A model generated the notes under the pieces. The model worked only from the letters and a program-made list of their open reading frames with translations, ran no database searches and was not told the DNA's origin. 64,000 nucleotides of DNA from Impatiens glandulifera (lineage: Eukaryota > Streptophyta > Magnoliopsida > Ericales > Balsaminaceae). Position numbers and translations under genes: made by a program. The stretch is from positions 46,845,382-46,909,381 of the forward strand of contig NC_061863.1 of assembly GCF_907164915.1 (NCBI RefSeq). The letters run 5' to 3'. Shown one piece after another: positions 25,309-34,920 of this stretch; position 1 is the stretch's first letter; every line of letters begins with the position of its first letter.

Positions 25309-26127
25309 GAGCAACTCCAATAGTACTGGAAACCAAACCCAAAATGAGATTTCTCATTTTCTCTATTAAAAAACGCAAATATGTGTTGCTACTGTTCACA
25401 ATCGCATATATTTTAATTTTTTTTTTTTGCATTTTAACCCTTTAACTTTTACTAATTAATTTTATATATTAAACTTATTTATATAATTTATTTATATAAT
25501 TTATTTGTATAATTTATTTATATTTTAATTTGTTTATATATTTTATTTATTTATATGTTTTATTTGTTAATATTTTTATTTTTATTCTATATTTTACATT
25601 GAGCTTATTTGTATAATTATTAAAATAATTTATATAATATTTTTTATATAACATAAATTTATAATAATATTTTAAAAAATTATAATAATATTAAAAAAAT
25701 TACTTTAATATATATATATATATTATATTAAATATAATTATAAAATTACCAAATACATTACAATAATACAATACATTACAATATTTTTATTCTCCTTTTT
25801 ATTTGTACGAATAATTTTTTATTTCAATCTCATATGTATTTTTTTGTGTTCGTGTATTGTAATTTTTTAATTTTTAATAAATTTTTATAATTAATTTATA
25901 TTTAAGTTTAAAATATTTGGATGATATTATAATATTGTGGTGTAATTTATAAGTTTGTAAAAGATATGAGTGATATTAAAAAATTATAAAAGTTGATGTA
26001 AGAAAGAATATTATAAGAATATTCTTTTGAGTTTGAGAATAGGTTTTTCGGTTGGAGTAGAATTACTGTTTGATGTGATATTTACACCAAAATGAGTTTG
26101 AAAATGGGTTTTTCGGTTGGACTTGTC
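25309..26127. mobile_element. MITE, PIF/Harbinger-like
   Basis: The element starts GAGCAACTCCAA and ends TTGGACTTGTC, imperfect terminal inverted repeats. TAA flanks both sides (25306-25308 and 26128-26130). A three-base TAA/TTA target duplication is typical of PIF/Harbinger elements. The interior is very AT-rich and non-coding. The right end is partly duplicated: GGTTTTTCGGTTGGA occurs near 26043 and again near 26107. Confidence 0.65.
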
Positions 26128-26130
26128 TAA

Positions 26131-27180
26131 ATAAATTAATTTGAAATATAACTTCAAGACGAATTTAAAAAGCTTTGAAAATCGAGGGCAGGGAAACGAA
26201 AATGAAGAAAGTTGGAAAAGTTGTTGTCCATTCGTCGTCTTCCTCCTCGTCGACTTATGGCGTCGGAGGTTCTCAAAGCTCTAATCATATGTAGATATTC
26301 ACCTAGTTGTGGCTCCGTTCAAAGACGTCTCGAGAGCTCCTCATTTGTTGTAGAGTTATCTAGCCTTCGTTTGGAATCAAAAGATGAAACATAGGACTCC
26401 TTTATTTCTAGATTGGATCCCCTCTTTTAGCATAACGGTAATAAGAGGTAGATACTCACCCTAAGGTCCTGAGTTCAAGCCCGTCAGGCAACAAGTTATG
26501 CGTCTAGTTAAATGGTTAAGTGTGTTTGCGGGCTAATTACTCTGTTGTCCTATTTTTTTTCTCGATCGAGAATGGTTTCTTTTTGAAGAACACTTTGCCT
26601 ATTCACTAACGTCGACTCATGCTTGGAGATTTTCCTCCCAAGAACTTTGCCATTGCGCCAAGCTACATTAGTTGGAGCCTCGGTTCGCTATAAGCAAACA
26701 AGGAGTCAGAATTATGCCTTTCTGCAAATCGGAAATCCAATTACGGATTCCATTCGCAGCTCTCTCCTATTGTGGCTACGACTTGGACGAATTCAATATA
26801 CGCCTAGTTTGCGACATTGTGGTTTGGCTAAACCTTCACCAATACTCGAAGACACTCCAGAATTCCGAATGGATAATTCTCGGTTGTTTCTTCTAGCGAT
26901 AGTTATTAAGAATTTTGGCAATGTCAATTAGAATTTAGAAACAATGCTAGTCTTGACCTAACCTATTCTTAATCTTGACACATAACTCTATCTTAGATCA
27001 CTAGCAGCTAATGGTAAACCAACATTCAATCGAATAATTCAAACAATTTAAATCAAATAAATGCATAATGAATTGTAAATTATACAATTCAATGATTCAA
27101 TTGATGAACGTATACTATTTCAAAAATCTAGGATTACAAACAGTTTGTAGAACTTACCTTAAGAGAGAGCCACAAAACGT
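26131..27180. other. Intergenic with one SINE-like copy
   Basis: No gene is supported. Short open frames at 26212-26394 and 26623-26931 have no recognised motif and no plausible splice partners. The SINE-like sequence at 26420-26535 is listed separately. Confidence 0.45.
26420..26535 (+). mobile_element. SINE-like, tRNA-derived sequence
   Basis: TAGCATAACGG at 26428-26438 fits the RNA polymerase III A box and GTTCAAGCC at 26473-26481 fits the B box, with tRNA-like spacing of about 45 bases between box starts. The surrounding sequence is not a full tRNA cloverleaf. This is the structure of a plant SINE head. The tail and target duplications were not identified. Confidence 0.5.
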
Positions 27181-27182
27181 AG

Positions 27183-27480
27183 AGGACACTCGAAGTAAAA
27201 GGATGGTCTCTGTGAGAGTAAATGGATATTTATGTCGGATTTTGGGTTGATCCGCCCATAAACTTAAAACAGTTAAAATAAAATTAAAAATGGTATAGGT
27301 GTGGTTTGAACTTACAACCTAACAAAACAAGTACAATTCTTTAATCAACTAGGCTAATAACACTTTATATTTTAAATTCAATAGCAAATTTGATGAACGC
27401 GGGACATTTTAACAATATAAATTCAATTTTTTAACTAACTAATCTATATATATATATCTATTATATATATATATATATAT
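27183..27480 (-). repeat. Copy 1 of a dispersed Helitron-like family
   Basis: The plus strand has GTGAGAGTAAATGGATA, GGGTTGATCCGCCCATAAAC, AAAATAAAATTAAAAATG and GGCTAATAACAC in order, ending in a TA-rich tract. The same series recurs at 27555-27735 and, inverted, at 62820-63120. The minus strand carries TAGCCTAGTTG and GTTCAAACC, which fit polymerase III A and B boxes. Confidence 0.6.
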
Positions 27481-27554
27481 ATATATAATAATGCTTAATT
27501 TTTAAAGTGCTTGTATTGCCGGGTCGAGATTTGTGATTAATTTGGATATATATA

Positions 27555-27735
27555 TGTGAGAGTAAATGGATACTTGGTCGGATTGTGGGTTAACCCGCCC
27601 ATAAACTTAAAATGGTTAAAAATAAAATTAAAAATACTATAGGTATGGTTCAAACTTGCAACCTGACAAAACAAGTACAACCCTTTAACCAACTAGGTTA
27701 ATAACACTCTATATTTTAAATTCAACATCAAATTT
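27555..27735 (-). repeat. Copy 2 of the dispersed Helitron-like family
   Basis: This copy begins GTGAGAGTAAATGGATACTT and runs to GGTTAATAACAC in the same orientation as copy 1. It is separated from copy 1 by a segment containing AATGCTTAATTTTTAAAGTG, which is also found inverted in the copies near 62.7 and 63.0 kb. Confidence 0.6.
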
Positions 27736-28028
27736 GATGAACGTGGTGGTTCATCAATAGTTTTTAATCGGTTATTATTTTCTTTTGACTCTGCGCTATA
27801 GATTTCACTATTATTAGTGAATAATAATGGAATAATTATGTCATATTTATAAAGATAGGGGTCATAATTCATATGGATATAGTAATTCTCGCATGGGCTA
27901 TTTTAATGGTAGTCTTTACATTTTCTCTTTCACTCGTAGTATGGAAAAGAAGTGGACTCTACATGTCAAACTAATTGAGTTAAGGAATCAAACTATATCA
28001 ATTGTTTGTTTTAAAGATCGTTCTGCAA

Positions 28029-28190
28029 TGTGAGAGTAAATGAATACTTGGGTCGGATTGTGGGTTGACCCGTCCATAAACTTAAAACGGTTAAAAATAA
28101 AATTAAAAATGCTATCACATTTTTACCGTAATATTTTTTCACGATTTTTTATATTATTACTCGTGCGAAATATGTTATTTACAATAACCA
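28029..28190 (+). repeat. Copy 3 of the dispersed family, with a Helitron-like end segment
   Basis: After the shared GTGAGAGTAAATGAATACTT and CCGTCCATAAACTTAAAACG blocks, this copy continues into TTTTTACCGTAATATTTTTTC and TTATTACTCGTGC. The same end segment occurs inverted at 62560-62625. The final hairpin and CTAG terminus are not preserved here. Confidence 0.5.
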
Positions 28191-28199
28191 CACTAACTA

Positions 28200-29580
28200 A
28201 TATGGGTTCCTTGTACAAGTTTGTCATATTTAATATTTTGTAACAGCCAATATCCTACCTATTGAGATAGGTCATAAGTCACACTCAATCAATTTTACCT
28301 TAACTAATTTAACTCTACTTGATATAGGCAAAATTATATACAACAAACTTCACAATAATAATATTTGACTATTTATAACACAAAATCATAAAATTTGTAA
28401 CATAGGGCAAAAATATTTGGGATTTCATATTACTTTTAGAGATAAAAGACTATAACAAAATTGTTTTCCACTAGTTCCAAGCCGGCGGTCTAATTTTCCA
28501 TCTTCAGTGTAAACTACCTTTGTTAGTGTATTGGGGGAATATTTTGGTTTTCTAAAATAAATTTAATTAATTTCATCAAAATAAATATGATTTATCATCA
28601 TTATTTATTAATCATTCAATTTTTACAAAATCATTTCAGTATTAATAAAAATAGAATTAGTCTTTATTCTTTATAGCATATTAAACAATTAATTATTCAA
28701 ATAATTTTATCAAAGTAATCATAATTTGTACATTAAATTTTTTTTTTTTAACTAAATATTGAACATGTTTTTTTTAAGGAAATGTTGAACATGTTACATG
28801 TTCCTAATCAAATTAAATATTTTTCTTATATAATTATGTGGGTAATCATTAAAGAAAAAGTAGCTTTTCACGTTAAAATGATTGATCTGTTTTGGGTTAA
28901 TATTTTAAAGAATTGAAAGATGATCAATTTAGAAGACAATATAAGGAATATGCTTCACTTCTACAGAAAAAAAACAGTAGAATACAATAAACGTGTAAAG
29001 CAATGTATGCCTAACTGTGGGGGTGGGGTCCCTACACTATATATAATTTTTATTTTTATTTTTGTTAGCTTGATTAAGCTTATTTATTAATCACTTAAGT
29101 TAAATATGTGGATAGTATTATGTCCAGTCTATTTATTAACATTTAAGTGAAAAAAATAAAAGAAAATAACTGCTAATTTAATTTGGTTCAACTTATTTGT
29201 TATCTAAGCTTATTCTAAGCTCATTACTGAATTAAAAATCTTCAATAAGATTTAGTGAATCAGGAAGGGAGATGTCTGAAAATCATATGAAAAAAAAGTA
29301 AACTTACAAATTTTGTAGTGTCTTTAACTATACCCGAAAAAAAGTAAGAATATGGCATTACAACGAAGATAACACATAATCTTTAAATCTTTTCAATTTT
29401 CTAATACCATGGAATGACGAAATTTGTTGATATGATACTTAATTTCTAATTTTGCTTAATTAGGTTGTATTTCAAATTTATTTTATTTTTTTAGATAATT
29501 ATATTATTTTTTAGTTCAACTTTTAACTATCTTCCGCAAAAGTTCGCAACAACAAAATAGATTGATAAAATTTGTTTATT

Positions 29581-29617
<37 letters not shown>

Positions 29618-30861
29618 TAGGTAAAGGAGGCCACTCGTTTTCTTGTGTCATTCTGAATGTCAATAGAGTTTATAAGATATATAAAACCAAAGAATAGGTG
29701 ACACGTACATAAACCACGTCCACATGTGCATAACTTATTAAAATTTAACATATTTAAATACCTTAATTTGTCCTACAATCTATAGAGAAAACAAATTAGA
29801 AATCGTGCACACAAAATATATAAATAGAAATAGTTTAAGTTAAATGATAAAAACATTATAAAAAATTGAAAGAAAAACTACAAACCACAAAATTGTTCAT
29901 CAATGACGGAATAAAATCTTTATTTCCAATTTTTTCATATTTCCCATTTTCTTCATCGTAAAAAAAAAGGACAAAACAATCATTTTAAAAAATATATTTA
30001 TTTTACTATTTTTTCCTCCTTTCTCGAGAAAGGAACAAGGGAACTGCTTAACTATACATGAGAGAAGATCTTTTACTACCATTCATATATGTGCCCTTTG
30101 TTCTCCAAAGGTGAAATGTTTAAAAAATTAATAAAAAATAATTAATCATTCACCGTTTCTTGTGAAGGAACAAAAGACACATATAAGAATTGATAGCATA
30201 AGTTCCTTCCACAAATAAAAAACCATTTATAATAAATTATTGAGATGCCTAAATATATTTAATTAGTGTTAGGTGAGATTATTGATTCCTGCCATCCAAG
30301 AAATTAATCTCACCCGCCCACCTATATATATATGAACTTGGACTAGTCATGAATGTTTTTTCCAAAATAAAATTTAATAATAAAGTACTTGCATGATCTA
30401 TATAAAAGTATCATAATTAATTATACTATTCTCTTTCACTCAGGGAAGGCCACAAGCACAATTCCATGATTCATTGTCCCCGGTCTTTCTGTCTTATACG
30501 CATTATCTTATAATTATTATGACTTTTGAACCATGTTCATCATTACTATATTCGTGATCAACTCGTTTTTGTGTTCTTGATAAGCTTTAGATAGAGTTAG
30601 ATGAGATGTCCCAAAATCAGACTTCTAATAATTCTATAATCTTCTTCAAGTAATTATTATATATGCAATAATGTCAGTACTGTTCATGTTGTGTTGCTCC
30701 ACGAAAACACATGTACCATGAGAAGGATTATCAACGTTTATCTCTTTCAATATTATTTATAATTCTAAAATTATTATAAGTTACTTAATATCAATGTACT
30801 AGTTGCATTAAAAATACATTGTAATTAATATATATATTATTGTTTTTTAAGTTAAATGTGT
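28200..30861. other. Intergenic, very AT-rich
   Basis: No gene is supported. A TA microsatellite lies at 29584-29612. The rest is AT-rich sequence without repeats I can name. Confidence 0.5.
29584..29612. repeat. TA microsatellite
   Basis: About 14 uninterrupted AT/TA dinucleotides. Confidence 0.95.
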
Positions 30862-30883
30862 GTACACTGGTAAAAAAAGGATC

Positions 30884-31340
30884 TTTACCGACGGTTTTTC
30901 CCGAAGGTTTTCTAAACCTCTCCTAAATACTCCCGAGAGGAACAAATCCTTCGGAATTAAAAATAGATTCCGAGTGGTGTGTAAAACCTTCGGGTTTATT
31001 AATTATTACCGAAAGTTCTACAAAGAACTTTCGCTTTTTAACTTCCCAAAAAACCCAAAAAAATTCTAAGTCTTGGATTTGGGGTTATTTGCGAAGGTTT
31101 TAGTAAAACCTTCGGTTTTGAAATCCCTTGGTTTTTGAATTGCGAAGGTTTTTCTATGAACCTTCGGTTTTGTCTTTTTTGAAAATTTCATTTCCGAAAG
31201 TTTTACAAAAGAACCTTCGGTTTTGCTCATTAAAAAAAATTCAAATTTTTGAAATTGGATTTTCCGAAGGTTGTATAATGAACCCTCGGTTTTGACTAAT
31301 ATCAAAACCGAAAGTTTTATGAAAACCTTCGGCCTCAACC
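30884..31340. repeat. Left subterminal repeat region of the CACTA element
   Basis: Sequences such as CCGAAGGTTTT, CCTTCGG, CCGAAAGTT and CTTTCG recur every 20-50 bases in both orientations. In En/Spm the TNPA protein binds repeated short motifs of this kind at both ends to bring them together. Binding here is inferred. Confidence 0.85.
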
Positions 31341-31342
31341 TC

Positions 31343-31349
31343 TATAAAT
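31343..31349 (+). promoter_or_regulatory. TATA box of the mini TNPA-like gene
   Basis: TATAAAT sits just inside the subterminal repeats, followed after about 30 bases by a CT-rich leader. A leader intron is likely, with donor CAG|GTAATT at 31453/31454 and acceptor TTTAG at 31615-31619, three bases before the ATG at 31623. Confidence 0.6.
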
Positions 31350-31622
31350 GCAAACCCTAACCCTTCTCTTTTTCATTCCGCTTCTCTCCTTTCTCTCTCT
31401 TCCGCCGCCGCCGCCTGCCTCCTCCAAGCCGCGGGTTATTCTCCTCTCTTCAGGTAATTTGTTTGATTTGGTTATTTTGTTTAATTTGTTTATTGTGAGA
31501 TTTAGATTTTTCTTAAGTTTGTATATATATATATATTATAGATATAGATTTATGTTAGTTTACGTTATTTTGTTTGATGAATATATATATATATATACAT
31601 ATATCTGAAATGCATTTAGGAT

Positions 31623-31919
31623 ATGGGTGATGATTCGACATGGAAGAGACTTCGGCGTACACCGGAGAAACTGCATCCGTGTTACCAGAATCTGATAACA
31701 CAATCTGAAATTGCGGCACGTGAGGAAGAGGTCAGAAAGATGACGCTGGAAATGGAAGAAATCCGACTAAGGGATGCCGAAAGAGGTCGTTTGCTTAGTG
31801 AAATCAAAGCGGACCGGGCCGAAATGTCTCAGAGATTAGAGAATCTCGAACAGGAACTTGTGTTGTTGAGGAGTCGACTGAATCAACCACCCCCTCCTTC
31901 CACCCCATCTAATAATTAA
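31623..31919 (+). CDS. Mini TNPA-like protein, 98 residues, encoded inside the CACTA element
   Basis: The N-terminus (WKRLRRTPEKL...YQNLITQSE) parallels the start of the full TNPA-like protein of the same element (WKSMRKTPKKL...YQNLLAQSE). The C-terminus is a charged coiled coil (about residues 33-85) ending in a QPPPP segment, again like the full protein (coiled coil then QQPPPPP). Everything between is absent: the acidic linker and the conserved Transposase_24-type domain. The gene has its own TATA box, CT-rich leader, probable leader intron and intact start and stop. It is therefore either a deletion derivative of TNPA or an evolved small protein. If made, it could pair with TNPA through the coiled coil without binding DNA. 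That function is inference. Confidence 0.75.
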   Translation: MGDDSTWKRLRRTPEKLHPCYQNLITQSEIAAREEEVRKMTLEMEEIRLRDAERGRLLSEIKADRAEMSQRLENLEQELVLLRSRLNQPPPPSTPSNN

Positions 31920-32129
31920 TTTGTAGATTTATTATGGATTTATGACAGTTATGTTTTAATATTTATGAATTATTGTTATTATGTTTGCTTTGTTTGGTTT
32001 AATATGCTTTTATTAAATAATTCTGTTTTTGTTGAATTTTCACAATTTTTTTAAAAAAAACGGCATCGTCAAAACCGAGGGGTTTATTTGAAAACCTTCG
32101 GTTTTGACCAATTTTTTTTTTAAATTGGG

Positions 32130-33025
32130 GTAAAAACCGAAGGTTTTCAAATAAACCTTCGGTTTTTACCCCTCATTAAAAAATCTGATTTTTTTTTCTA
32201 AGTATGGGAATGGGTAAAAACCGAAGGTTTTCAAATAAACCTTCGGTTTTTACCCCTCATTAAAAAATCTGATTTTTTTTCTAAGTATGGGAATGGGCAA
32301 AAACCGAAGGTTTTCAAATAAACCTTCGGTTTTTACCCCTCATTAAAAAATCTGATTTTTTTTCTAAGTATGGGAATGGGTAAAAACCGAAGGTTTTCAA
32401 GTAAACCTTCGGTTTTAGCCCCTCAGTAAAAAATCTGATTTTTTTTCTAAGTATGGGAATGGGTAAAAACCGAAGGTTTTCAAATAAACCTTCGGTTTTA
32501 GCCCCTCATTAAAAAATCTGATTTTTTTTCTAAGTATGGGAATGGGTAAAAACCGAAGGTTTTCAAATAAACCTTCGGTTTTAGCCCCTCAGTAAAAAAT
32601 CTGATTTTTTTTCTAAGTATGGGAATGGGTAAAAACCGAAGGTTTTCAAATAAACCTTCGGTTTTAGCCCCTCATTAAAAAATCTGATTTTTTTTCTAAG
32701 TATGGGAATGGGTAAAAACCGAAGGTTTTCAAATAAACCTTCGGTTTTAGCCCCTCAGTAAAAAATCTGATTTTTTTTCTAAGTATGGGAATGGGTAAAA
32801 ACCGAAGGTTTTCAAATAAACCTTCGGTTTTAGCCCCTCATTAAAAAATCTGATTTTTTTTCTAAGTATGGGAATGGGTAAAAACCGAAGGTTTTCAAAT
32901 AAACCTTCGGTTTTAGCCCCTCATTAAAAAATCTGATTTTTTTTCTAAGTATGGGAATGGGTAAAAACCGAAGGTTTTCAAATAAACCTTCGGTTTTTCT
33001 AAGTATGGGAATGGGCAAAAACCGA
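32130..33025. repeat. 83-bp tandem array of palindromes inside the CACTA element
   Basis: The phrase AGTATGGGAATGGG recurs at 32201, 32284, 32367, 32450, 32533, 32616, 32699, 32782, 32865 and 32948, an exact 83-bp period, then once more after 54 bp in a shortened last unit. Each unit carries the inverted pair AAAACCGAAGGTTT and AAACCTTCGGTTTT separated by six bases, so each can form a hairpin with a 14-bp stem. The units are almost identical, which indicates recent expansion. Confidence 0.95.
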
Positions 33026-33099
33026 GAGATATATTTAAAACCTTCGCAAATACACATCAAAAACGAAAGTTAATTTTATAACTTTCGGTTTTAACACTA

Positions 33100-33880
33100 C
33101 CTAGTTTGTTCAATTATTTTGTTTTTAACCCACTAATCTTAACTTCTAACTAATATAATCATTTTCGTGTTCTATTTTAAAAATTAATATTGTGTTTCAT
33201 GTTCAAATATTTATGAATGTGTTTGATTATTATAGAGAAGTCTATATGAATGTTCATGTTTGATTATCTTATGAATGTAGGTAATGTTTGATCATATGGA
33301 TTGTGCAACATTTTAAAGACATCAAATGTGGTAAATTAATATTGTTGTAGGTCATTAGAAGGTGAAAAACCAAAGAATTTAACAATTTGTCAAGTGCTAA
33401 TTCCGAAGGTTATATAATTAACTTTCGGAAATAGCCATCAAAACCGAAAGTTTTCTAAAAACTTTCGGATTTTACATTTCTCAAGAACGAGGGTTTTATA
33501 TAAACCCTTCGGTTTTGATGGATATTTCCGAAAGTTAATTATATAACTTTCGGAATTAGCACTTGACAAATTATTAAATTCTTTGGTTTTCTACCTTCCA
33601 ATCTAGACTCCTAAGTAATATAATCAAGTGTGTGTTTTTATTTTAAAAATTTAAATTGTCTTTAATGTTAAAATGTTTTATGAATGTGTTTGATCATATA
33701 GAGAAGTGTATATGAATGTTTATGTAGGATTATCCTATGTATTTGTGTAATGTTTGATCATATGAATTGGGACATGTTTTAAGGATATCAAATGTGTTAA
33801 ATTAATGTTGTTCAAGGTTATTAGAAAGTGAGAAACCAATAAATTTAACAATTTGCCAAGTTGTAAAACCGAAAGTTAAT
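33100..33880. repeat. Two diverged copies of a roughly 467-bp segment within the CACTA element
   Basis: TATGAATGTGTTTGAT occurs at about 33212 and again at 33679, and the neighbouring phrases (AATGTTTGATCATATG, AGAGAAGTNTATATGAATGTT and AAACCAANAAATTTAACAATTTG) keep the same order and spacing. The copies have several dozen differences, so this duplication is older than the 83-bp array. Confidence 0.75.
33359..33597. repeat. Large inverted repeat (two 92-bp arms) in the CACTA element
   Basis: Bases 33359-33450 are the reverse complement of 33506-33597 with about six mismatches. The 55-bp spacer holds parts of two smaller palindromes. The arms contain TNPA-type motifs plus unique flanking sequence (CAATTTGTCAAGTGCTAATT), so this is a duplicated and inverted block rather than chance overlap of short motifs. 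Confidence 0.88.
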
Positions 33881-34079
33881 TACACTACTTTCGGAAATAT
33901 TGATCATAAAGGAGAGTTTTATGATTAACTCTCGGAATTAATCAATTGATCAAAACCGAAAGATAATCATAAAACTTTCGATAATGAAACATCAAAACCG
34001 AGAGTTTTGTGATTAACTTTCGGAAATAATTAATTAATCAAAACCGAAAGTTAATCATAAAACTTTCGGTAATGACAAA

Positions 34080-34404
34080 TTAAAAAAACAAAACCCGCGA
34101 CTTTCTTTCCTTTTCTTTCTTTCTTTCTATCTTTCTTCTCTCCCCGATTCATCTTCCGCGCCGCCCGATTCCTCCTTTGCGCCGCCCCGCTTAACTATCC
34201 CCGACGCCGATTGAAGACGACGCCGGATTGAAGACGACGCCGCCAACAGCCCGCCGCTTGAAGACCTCGACGACGACTACAGAACTGCTGAGCCGCCGCG
34301 CCGCTTGAAGAATCTCACTGCCGCCGGCCCGATTGGATTCCTGCCGCCGCCGCCGATTGGAGAATCGCCAAGCCGCCGCCCCACCGCCCACCACCTGCAT
34401 CAAA
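34080..34404 (+). promoter_or_regulatory. Presumed leader exon of the TNP2 gene
   Basis: A CT-rich then GC-rich, CCG-repeat-rich stretch resembles the leader of the mini TNPA-like gene at 31375-31453. It ends at a good donor, AAAG|GTCAGT, near 34404. A splice from there to the AG at 34911-34912, just before the TNP2 ATG, would give a transcript with an untranslated first exon. No clear TATA box is visible. Confidence 0.45.
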
Positions 34405-34702
34405 GGTCAGTTTGAGTTATATGTTTGAATTAAGATTATTTGTTGGTTCAATTTAGGGTTTGATTTAGGTTCGTTGATATAATTTTAGGTTAGTTGATTT
34501 ATATAGTTTGATTTATCTAATTTGTTAGATATGATGATTTGCTGTTTTGATTGGAGTTTGATTTAGTTAGTTTTAGGTTTGATTTAGGTTAGATTTTGGT
34601 TTGATGAATTTGATTTTAGGTTTGATTTCAGTTTAGTTTGATTTCAGTTTGATTTAGATTTGATTGCAGTTTTTATTTAGGTTTGATTTGAGATTTATTT
34701 AG

Positions 34703-34912
34703 GTTTGATTTGAGATTGGATTGGTTTGAGTTTGATTTAGGTTTTATTTGAGTTTGGTATGAATGAAATTGATTTTAGGTTTGATTTGAGATGGGATTGG
34801 TTTGAGTTTGATTTATGTTGGATTTGAGTTTGGTATGAATGAAATTGATTTTAGGTTTGATTTGAGATTGGATTGGTTTGAGTTTGATATAGGTTTTATT
34901 TGAGTTTGGTAA
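34703..34912 (+). repeat. 76-bp minisatellite abutting the TNP2 gene
   Basis: Units starting GTTTGATTTGAGAT begin at 34703, 34779 and 34855. The third copy is cut after GAGTTTGGTA, exactly where TNP2 similarity starts. More diverged GTTTGATTTAGG units extend upstream to about 34440. Confidence 0.85.
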
Positions 34913-34920
34913 GACTATAC

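Noticed and set aside
26623..26931. 102-codon open frame
   Set aside because: No recognisable domain, and an overlapping frame of similar length exists. It is likely non-coding or a degraded fragment.
32130..33025. Regular direct repeats resembling a CRISPR array
   Set aside because: The whole 83-bp period is repeated, spacers included. Units contain transposon palindromes, and the host is a plant nuclear genome.
34191..34403. 70-codon minus-strand frame in GC-rich sequence
   Set aside because: It is the antisense of the CCG-rich leader of the CACTA TNP2 gene.
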